DNA of 6,552 nt. It comes from Acidobacteriota bacterium. GTDB taxonomy: Bacteria > Acidobacteriota > Terriglobia > Terriglobales > Acidobacteriaceae. A program made the translations under genes and the position numbers. Of the stretch, positions 1 through 5,089 are shown piece after piece. Positions within the stretch are counted from its first letter, which is position 1. Every line of letters starts with the position of its first letter. The notes under the pieces were generated by a model. It worked only from the letters and a program-made list of their open reading frames with translations, ran no database searches and was not told the DNA's origin. The DNA is taken from assembly GCA_019247235.1 (NCBI GenBank), contig JAFAPG010000250.1, forward strand, positions 1-6,552. Direction: 5' to 3'.

Positions 1-2109
1 GACGTCTGCATCTACCTGCTCATCTTTAGCGGTTTTGGTACGCTTGCCTCTACCGGTCACCTCGACCTGGCGACGGTTCTCATCGTAACCTCCGCGCTTC
101 TTTTTCGCGGGTATCTGTTAGCCCGCCGCCGTCACTTTTTACTTTCAGAACGCTGGACGAACCTCCTCACGGTGCTCTGCGTGAGCTTCTACATAGCCGA
201 TGAGTTTATGATCTCCCGCGCATTCCTGAGCGCGACGGTGCATCTGGTTCTATTTGTGATGCTGGTCAGGTTATTTTCCGCGCAACGCGATCGCGATCAT
301 TATCTGCTTGCGGTACTCTCGTTCTTAATGGTTCTGGCCGCCGCGGTTCTCACCGTGGATAGCACCTTTTTATTGGCGCTTGTCGGCTTTGTTCTGGTTG
401 CGATCCCAAGCTTCATTTTGATGGAGATGACACATGCATCGGCAAAGTCCGGGGTGCATGCGCGGGACCCACAGACGCCCCTAGCCTATCGTCAATTGTC
501 CTTCACTATTGCCGGAATCACACCCTTGCTGCTGGTGCTGATCTTCACCAGTGCCGCGCTCATCTTCTTTGTTTTGCCACGCATCTCCGCTGGGTATTTG
601 AGCGTGCACGCCGCCGGCAATGATCTAACCACTGGTTTTTGCGATCGTGTGGAGCTCGGCCGTATTGGGGAGATTCAGCAGTCACAAAGCCTGGTGATGC
701 ACGTTCAAATCGACCAGAATGCGCTTGGGGGATACCCGATCAAATTACGCGGCATCGCCCTGAATGATTTCGATGGAAGAATCTGGAGAAACACGCTCAA
801 TAAGGTCCGACTGGCTGGCGACAAGCAGGGGAATTTCGTTTTGCCCACCGAACCCGGCGATTCGGCATCCGACAAGACGATTCACTATCGCGTCACTATG
901 GAACCCATTCTGAACGGTGTTTTCTTCTTATTGGCAAAACCCCGTTTTATACAAGGCAACTATCGAGACATTTATGTGGACGAACAGGGCGACATCTTTG
1001 ACCTGGACGGGGAACACCCCGTCGCGCGGTACGATGCCCAGTCCTCGATTCCGCTACCCCCATCGCCGCCCTTTCAGCCCAAAAGCCCTACGACTCTTCC
1101 CGCGATACTCTCTAGTTACTTAGGCCTGCCGCCCGCCCTGGACCCCCGTATCCCCGCCTTGGCACGCAATATTACCGCTAAAGCGCGTACCCCCCTCGAG
1201 CGTGCATCGGTCATGGAAAATTACTTGCGCCTCCATTACGCCTATTCGCTTGAGATGTCTTCGGCTATGACTCGCGATCCAGTTGCTGCCTTCCTCTTCG
1301 TACGGCACCGGGGACATTGTGAATATTTCGCCTCGGCCATGGCGGTGATGTTGCGCTCGATTGGCATTCCCTCGCGTGTAGTCAACGGATTTGCCGGAGG
1401 TAAATTCAATCACCTGAGCTCCAGATATGTGATTCGCGCCAGCGATGCTCATTCCTGGGTCGAGGCCTATATTCCAGGATTAGGGTGGACCGAGTTCGAT
1501 CCCACGCCCTCAGCGCGGGGCGAACGACAACAGTGGAGCCGGGCGATGCTTTACATGGATGCCATGGGGTCGTTCTGGCGGGAATGGATCGTTAACTATG
1601 ATGTGGGGCATCAGTTGCGTCTGACCGAGAATGCAAGCCGTGGCAGTCGCCAGATGGTCTCGCGTGCGCAGTCTTGGGTGCGCCGCCGTTATGAAGCCAT
1701 GCTTGCCCGGGCACGTCGCGCAGAAGATCGCCTTGGGGAATTCCAGGTGAAGTTGGCTTTGTGGATGTTCGGCGGATTGGTTCTCACCCTGCTGGTGTGG
1801 AACGTCCCACGGATTGTTGCCATGGGCCGCCGCTTCCGACTTGGTCGTCGCCCCGAGAGGGCACCGCGGGCAGCAGCAACCATCTGGTATCAGCGCATGC
1901 TAAAGCAAACCGCGCGCAAAGGTTGGAGAAAAACACCGCAGCAAACACCCACCGAGTTCGTCTCTATCATTCGCGATCAGCAACTCCGCTATCAAGTCTC
2001 GCTCTTCACCAAGCACTACGAGAACGTGCGCTTCGGCGGCTCGGTCGAGGAAGCGTTGCACCTGCCTGCAATCTACGACGCGATCGCTAAGCATCGATCC
2101 AAGGCCTAG
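1..2109 (+). CDS. TgpA-like membrane transglutaminase (DUF3488, transglutaminase core, DUF4129), 5'-partial
   Basis: The frame is open from base 1 (702 codons seen), so the N-terminus lies left of the window; the GTG at 172 falls inside a membrane helix and is not the start. Residue numbers count from base 1. Hydrophobic segments lie near 2-18, 22-41, 52-68, 74-92, 100-119, 123-141 and 168-193 (DUF3488-type bundle). A presumably periplasmic region follows, with the transglutaminase core. The Cys-His-Asp triad is visible as C440 (RGHCEYFASAMAVMLRSIGI), H484 (SDAHSWVEAY) and D500 (WTEFDPTP). Another helix (about 585-602) leads to a basic C-terminal tail resembling DUF4129 (about 624-702). Pseudomonas TgpA has the same architecture and is slightly shorter than this protein. 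The family is thought to act on proteins or peptides in the periplasm; the substrate here is unknown. Relatives often follow MoxR ATPase and DUF58 genes, which would lie outside the window. Its stop overlaps that of the convergent gene. Family assignment is firm, physiological role is not. Confidence 0.93.
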   Translation, partial: DVCIYLLIFSGFGTLASTGHLDLATVLIVTSALLFRGYLLARRRHFLLSERWTNLLTVLCVSFYIADEFMISRAFLSATVHLVLFVMLVRLFSAQRDRDHYLLAVLSFLMVLAAAVLTVDSTFLLALVGFVLVAIPSFILMEMTHASAKSGVHARDPQTPLAYRQLSFTIAGITPLLLVLIFTSAALIFFVLPRISAGYLSVHAAGNDLTTGFCDRVELGRIGEIQQSQSLVMHVQIDQNALGGYPIKLRGIALNDFDGRIWRNTLNKVRLAGDKQGNFVLPTEPGDSASDKTIHYRVTMEPILNGVFFLLAKPRFIQGNYRDIYVDEQGDIFDLDGEHPVARYDAQSSIPLPPSPPFQPKSPTTLPAILSSYLGLPPALDPRIPALARNITAKARTPLERASVMENYLRLHYAYSLEMSSAMTRDPVAAFLFVRHRGHCEYFASAMAVMLRSIGIPSRVVNGFAGGKFNHLSSRYVIRASDAHSWVEAYIPGLGWTEFDPTPSARGERQQWSRAMLYMDAMGSFWREWIVNYDVGHQLRLTENASRGSRQMVSRAQSWVRRRYEAMLARARRAEDRLGEFQVKLALWMFGGLVLTLLVWNVPRIVAMGRRFRLGRRPERAPRAAATIWYQRMLKQTARKGWRKTPQQTPTEFVSIIRDQQLRYQVSLFTKHYENVRFGGSVEEALHLPAIYDAIAKHRSKA

Positions 2110-2744
2110 AAGCCATAAACGATTCCACCTCCGATATAGTAATTGTGCTGGCGGTTACTTCCAGTGATCACGCGCAGAGGTGGTTCCCCGGTCCAGTTAT
2201 CCCGAAACTCCACGCGCAGCCGAGCACGCGAGTACTTCCAGGGGACATGCAGATCGAATCCTGCTCCAAACTGCAGAGCGCTGCTCATGTTCACACGTGG
2301 CCCAGGGTTCGTGCCTCCAAATAGAAGTTCCTTCGACCCCTGAAAGTGGGCCAATCCACCCCCAAAACTTAACCACGGCGAAATCACGGGATCTGGGGCT
2401 AGGTTGAGCCGGGCGCTGGGAGAAACAAAGAAAGAGCTGTACTGCAAGGGGACCTGATTCGCACCATAACTGAGGTCTTCGTCTGGGTCGAAAACGACAG
2501 GAAGCTCCAGAGCGAGACTGCCGAAGGACAATCTTTTCAGCTGACGTGCGTAGGCGAAATCGAAAGAGAGTCCTCTACCTGCACGCACGACGTTGTTTCC
2601 CACACTGGTATTAGCCACGCTTTGATTGCCAATGAAGGTACGACCGAGAGTGAACGCGATCTGGTTCGCTGGCTCTTCTGGTGCCTCTGCCATGCTGCTA
2701 TCAAACGCCACCAGCAGCATTGCCGCGGCCAGCAATCTGCGCAT
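2106..2744 (-). CDS. Putative outer-membrane beta-barrel protein with signal peptide
   Basis: A 212-residue protein. The N-terminus has two arginines and a hydrophobic core (MRRLLAAAMLLVAF), followed by a likely signal peptidase I site after SMA (residue 19). The mature part is rich in alternating hydrophobic/polar stretches with glycine and aromatic residues (for example LSFDFAYARQL, SSFFVSPSARLNL, ISPWLSFGGGLAHF, ARLRVEFRDNW). It ends in the strand YYIGGGIVYGF with a C-terminal phenylalanine, the usual recognition signal for barrel insertion by BamA. Its size suits an eight-stranded OmpA/OmpW-like barrel, but I cannot name a subfamily or a function. The ATG at 2744 is preceded by GGAGG with a 4-base gap. 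It is convergent with the transglutaminase gene, with overlapping stop codons, and has no partner on its own strand. An alternative reading is a periplasmic lipocalin-like protein, but the terminal Phe favours a barrel. Confidence 0.8.
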   Translation of the reverse strand: MRRLLAAAMLLVAFDSSMAEAPEEPANQIAFTLGRTFIGNQSVANTSVGNNVVRAGRGLSFDFAYARQLKRLSFGSLALELPVVFDPDEDLSYGANQVPLQYSSFFVSPSARLNLAPDPVISPWLSFGGGLAHFQGSKELLFGGTNPGPRVNMSSALQFGAGFDLHVPWKYSRARLRVEFRDNWTGEPPLRVITGSNRQHNYYIGGGIVYGF

Positions 2745-2748
2745 CCCC

Positions 2749-2753
2749 CCTCC
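2749..2753 (-). promoter_or_regulatory. Ribosome binding site of the beta-barrel gene
   Basis: On the minus strand GGAGG sits inside a purine-rich run four bases before the ATG at 2744. It supports that start, which is also where the signal peptide begins. No convincing -35/-10 pair was found upstream on this strand. Confidence 0.6.
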
Positions 2754-3180
2754 AACGCCAACTCCTCTAAGGAGCCTAACACGAGGTCTCCTGCGACGCG
2801 AGGTAGCATTGCTGGTGCCGCGCTATCCACTGGCTTCGCATGGACATTGGTTCGAGGCTATAGGGCACATGCTGAAAATCACCGTGCAGCCCGTTATTCT
2901 ATGACCATCGCACTCTTGAGTGTGGTCGGTCCCAATGGTGACAGGAGCTGTCGAGAGCGGGCGCTGGCGAGTTCGAGCGCGCAGGGACGGAGGAGTTCTA
3001 ACAAACACTATCTCTTTGTCGCCAATCTTAACTTGGATCAGCTTTCGGCCCGTACGACCAATCAGCTTCGATAGGCCCTGCAACTGGAATGTCCCTATCG
3101 ATAGAGGTTGATCATTATTCGGCGGTGGAGTTCGCGGTCTCGTATTACCGCGCCATCTTCACTTGGGTGAACCGCCAAGC

Positions 3181-3214
3181 CGATCGACCTCTCTCAAGCA
3201 CCCACGATCGACCT
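3181..3214. repeat. Direct repeat CGATCGACCT, two copies 24 bases apart
   Basis: Identical 10-mers lie at 3181-3190 and 3205-3214, start-to-start 24 bases, upstream of gcvT. The first nine bases recur at 5008-5016 in the gcvH-gcvPA gap. The arrangement could be a pair of regulator half-sites, but CGATCG alone is frequent in this window, so chance is not excluded. Confidence 0.4.
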
Positions 3215-3215
3215 T

Positions 3216-3235
3216 GTCGGCGAACTATCGCCGGC
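3216..3235 (+). other. GC-rich hairpin upstream of the gcv operon
   Basis: CGGCGA (3218-3223) and TCGCCG (3228-3233) form a perfect 6-base-pair stem around a four-base ACTA loop. A T-G wobble and a G-C pair extend it to eight pairs. No T-run follows on either strand, so it is not a typical intrinsic terminator. It lies about 205 bases before the gcvT start and could be a leader RNA structure, or a DNA palindrome if transcription starts downstream of it. Confidence 0.4.
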
Positions 3236-3305
3236 TCTCTGTGGGCAGAAAGCCAGATTTCTAGGCGGTTCTCTCGATGGGAGCGCTGAAATAAAGATTT
3301 AACTC

Positions 3306-3321
3306 TGAGAATCATTTCACA
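3306..3321. promoter_or_regulatory. Candidate CRP/FNR-family operator upstream of gcvT
   Basis: The palindrome TGAGA-N6-TCACA matches the CRP half-site pair TGTGA-N6-TCACA at nine of ten positions. About 29 bases after its centre is TCAAAT (3342-3347), a four-of-six match to a -10 box. That spacing would put the site near -41, the usual place for class II activation. A second possible promoter is TTGAAC (3361-3366) with TAGTCT (3385-3390), 18 bases apart. All of this is pattern matching; the phylum's own regulator motifs may differ. Confidence 0.3.
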
Positions 3322-3428
3322 ATGAGAGTGCCCGGAATGCGTCAAATGTCCGCCACTTGGTTGAACCGTGTGCTCCGCGCATGTTAGTCTCATTGCTTTC
3401 CGAACCTGCCACTTGCGCGCTTCTTTAT

Positions 3429-3432
3429 GAGG
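3429..3432 (+). promoter_or_regulatory. Ribosome binding site that decides the TTG start of gcvT
   Basis: GAGG lies seven bases before the TTG at 3440. The frame is closed upstream by TGA at 3428-3430, and no ATG or GTG occurs in frame before the conserved GcvT sequence begins. TTG is therefore the best-supported start. Confidence 0.6.
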
Positions 3433-3439
3433 CAACTTC

Positions 3440-4588
3440 TTGTCAGCTGTTGAAGTCTCGCCGAGGATTCGCAAGACCCCCTTGCATGCCGCTCATCTCC
3501 AGCTGGGCGCCAAAATGGTCGATTTCAATGGCTGGGAGATGCCGGTTGAATACAGCGGCATCATCGCCGAGCACCTGGCCGTACGTACCCAAGTCGGGGT
3601 CTTCGACGTAAGTCACATGGGAGACATCCGCTTGTGGGGACCTGAGGCGCTGAGGGCAGTGCAGCGCATTACCATGAACGACGCGGCCACACTCAAAATG
3701 GGGCAAGCTCAATACTCGGCCATGCTATACCCACAAGGCACCTTTGTAGATGACGTCATCGTGCATCGTTTGGGAGAGCAGGACTATCTGCTGGTCATCA
3801 ATGCGGGCACTCGAGAGAAAGATTTCAACTGGGTACATGACAATACCGCTGAATTCGATTGCCAGATTGAGAATCTCTCCGATAACTTCACCCAGATCGC
3901 CATTCAAGGACCAAACTCTCGCGTGCTGGTTGAAAAGCTGACCACGAGTGATCTGTCATCTCTGAAATATTACTGGTGTCGAAAGATCCTGTTCTGCGGT
4001 CTTGATGACATTCTTCTCGCTCGTACTGGCTACAGCGGCGAGGATGGTTTTGAAATCTATGTGCCCTCCGATCCCGAGACCAGCGCTCGAGTATGGGGAG
4101 AGGTGCTCGAGGCAGGGAAGGAATTTGGCGCTCTAGCTTGCGGTCTCGGTGCTCGCAATACTTTGCGGCTCGAAGCCAAGCTACCCCTTTACGGACACGA
4201 GATTTCCGATACTATCAACGTGTGGGAGGCGGGACTTGATCGTTTCTGCAAGCTCGAGAAGCCAGAGTTTATCGGCAAGGAAGCCTTGCTCGCAGCCAGG
4301 TCCACAGGTCTGAGGCGAACTCTGGTAGGAGCGGAGATGATCGAGCGGGGAATTGCGCGCGACGGGTACAAAGTCCTGGACCCTCACGCTCAGGAGATCG
4401 GCTACGTAACCAGCGGATCCTACGCTCCTTTTTTAAAGAAAAACATTGCTTTGGCGTATGTGCCGCTCGAGTTCAGCCCAGTCGGCAGCGACCTTCGGAT
4501 TGAGGTTCGCGGCCTGGGCATAAAAGCGCGGACCGTCCCGACCCCCTTCTACAGAAGGCCCAAGCTCGCGCTTTCAGGCAATCGCTGA
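3440..4588 (+). CDS. gcvT: Glycine cleavage system T-protein (aminomethyltransferase)
   Basis: GcvT (EC 2.1.2.10) takes the aminomethyl group carried on the lipoyl arm of GcvH and, with tetrahydrofolate, yields 5,10-methylene-THF and ammonia in the cytoplasm. At 382 residues it is close to the usual 360-380. Family landmarks in order are KTPLHAAHLQLGAKMVDFNG (12-31), the segment EYSGIIAEHLAVRTQVGVFD (37-56), SHMGDI (58-63), VDDVIVHR with the conserved Asp104-Asp105 expected at the folate site (103-110), RTGYSGEDGFE (195-205), GLGARNTLRLEA (235-246) and the C-terminal barrel domain ending TVPTPFYRRP. Asn240 replaces the Asp of the common GARDTLRLE motif; I believe this is a lineage variant rather than damage. 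Translation starts at TTG behind GAGG. It is the first gene of the gcvT-gcvH-gcvPA-gcvPB run, and its TGA overlaps the gcvH Shine-Dalgarno sequence. Identification is secure. Confidence 0.97.
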   Translation: MSAVEVSPRIRKTPLHAAHLQLGAKMVDFNGWEMPVEYSGIIAEHLAVRTQVGVFDVSHMGDIRLWGPEALRAVQRITMNDAATLKMGQAQYSAMLYPQGTFVDDVIVHRLGEQDYLLVINAGTREKDFNWVHDNTAEFDCQIENLSDNFTQIAIQGPNSRVLVEKLTTSDLSSLKYYWCRKILFCGLDDILLARTGYSGEDGFEIYVPSDPETSARVWGEVLEAGKEFGALACGLGARNTLRLEAKLPLYGHEISDTINVWEAGLDRFCKLEKPEFIGKEALLAARSTGLRRTLVGAEMIERGIARDGYKVLDPHAQEIGYVTSGSYAPFLKKNIALAYVPLEFSPVGSDLRIEVRGLGIKARTVPTPFYRRPKLALSGNR

Positions 4589-4592
4589 GGAG
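4588..4592 (+). promoter_or_regulatory. Ribosome binding site of gcvH overlapping the gcvT stop
   Basis: AGGAG begins at the last base of the gcvT TGA stop and lies seven bases before the gcvH ATG. Ribosomes ending gcvT would stop on this site, which suits coupled translation of the two genes. Confidence 0.75.
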
Positions 4593-4599
4593 TCAAGAA

Positions 4600-4989
4600 A
4601 TGGCTTATCCCGTCGAGTTTAAGTACACCAAGGAGCATGAATGGATCAAAGCCGAGGGCCCCAAGGCAACCATCGGTATCACCCATTACGCGCAGGAGTC
4701 GCTCGGCGACATCGTCTTCGTCGATCTTCCCAAGCCCGGCACGGAGTTGACCGGGGGGAAGAGTTTCGGATCGGTGGAGTCGGTGAAGGCGGTGTCCGAT
4801 CTGTATGCGCCAGCCTCGGGTACGGTGACCGAAGTCAACGGGGAATTGGCCACAGCTCCAGAAAAGATCAATCAGGACGCCCACGATTGCTGGATGATAA
4901 AAATCAGTTTGGCAAATCCGGGTGAACTGAATGCACTGCTCACTGCGCAAGAGTATGAGCAATTCATTGCCGAGGAAGGCGGGCGTTGA
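4600..4989 (+). CDS. gcvH: Glycine cleavage system H-protein (lipoyl carrier)
   Basis: GcvH is the mobile carrier of the complex: its lipoyl-lysine accepts the aminomethyl group from the P-protein, presents it to GcvT, and is reoxidised by the L-protein. The 129-residue length equals that of E. coli GcvH. The N-terminus shows the family pattern FKYTKEHEWIKAEG (7-20) and GITHYAQESLGDIVFVDLP (26-44). The lipoylation motif is GSVESVKAVSDLYAPASGTV (57-76), with the acceptor Lys63 (AAG at 4786-4788). The C-terminal part has the conserved glycine-Asn-Pro region (KISLANPGELNALLT) before a short acidic tail. It sits 11 bases after gcvT. Lipoylation would need LipA/LipB or LplA, which are not in the window. 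A 100-base gap follows before gcvPA. Identification is secure. Confidence 0.97.
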   Translation: MAYPVEFKYTKEHEWIKAEGPKATIGITHYAQESLGDIVFVDLPKPGTELTGGKSFGSVESVKAVSDLYAPASGTVTEVNGELATAPEKINQDAHDCWMIKISLANPGELNALLTAQEYEQFIAEEGGR

Positions 4990-5055
4990 GATACTGCACC
5001 AGGCGTGCGATCGACCGGTGACCTTGCTGCGCTCCAAATTCACCAACCATCGACG

Positions 5056-5073
5056 TACGAGTTTATTCTCGTA
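5056..5073 (+). other. Intercistronic hairpin before gcvPA
   Basis: TACGAG (5056-5061) and CTCGTA (5068-5073) make a perfect six-pair stem with a six-base TTTATT loop, ending 16 bases before the gcvPA ATG. It sits in the only sizeable gap of the operon (4990-5089). There is no T-run after it, so it is not a classic terminator. It could influence ribosome access or mRNA stability. Confidence 0.4.
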
Positions 5074-5089
5074 AAACCATCGGCCCTTT

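Larger units (their letters stand above)
2745..3439. other. Gene-free intergenic stretch between divergent genes
   Basis: About 695 bases separate the barrel gene (minus strand) from gcvT (plus strand). Open frames here lack ribosome binding sites, have biased or Cys/Arg/Ser-rich composition, and resemble no family I know. The left half (about 2745-3160) shows little apart from a short inverted repeat CTCCT-CTA-AGGAG at 2762-2774. A start-less minus-strand frame runs from about 3158 to 2823 and is treated under findings. The right half (3180-3439) holds a 10-base direct repeat, a GC-rich hairpin and a CRP/FNR-like palindrome, so it probably contains the gcv promoter. No tRNA, and no glycine-riboswitch core, was recognised. 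Confidence 0.6.

Noticed and set aside
2622..3074. Plus-strand open frame of 150 codons opposite the start of the barrel gene
   Set aside because: Its first part is antisense to the signal-peptide region, its composition is Ser/Arg/His-rich, it has no ribosome site, and it resembles no family.
3089..3289. Small plus-strand open frame of 66 codons upstream of gcvT
   Set aside because: No Shine-Dalgarno sequence at its start, no recognisable motif, and it runs through the direct repeats and the hairpin.
3302..3329. ACTC...GAGT with inner TCATT/AATGA as a terminator hairpin
   Set aside because: The stem is AT-rich with a six-base bulge and no T-run follows; the same bases fit the CRP/FNR-like palindrome better.
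3100..3439. Possible glycine riboswitch before gcvT
   Set aside because: The position is right, but I could not find the conserved aptamer core or a tandem arrangement on the plus strand; the hairpin seen has no matching flanking motifs. A covariance-model search would settle it.
3427..3453. Mini-ORF ATG...TGA (MRQLLVSC) overlapping the gcvT start, as a leader peptide
   Set aside because: It has no ribosome site of its own, carries no run of glycine codons or other attenuation signature, and its first bases are the gcvT Shine-Dalgarno sequence.
3145..3474. Minus-strand open frame of 109 codons across the gcv control region
   Set aside because: Low-complexity basic composition, no ribosome site, and overlap with the gcvT start; best seen as chance.
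4549..5046. Long minus-strand open frame (165 codons) antisense to gcvH
   Set aside because: It is a shadow of the strongly conserved gcvH codons on the other strand and shows no protein-family features.
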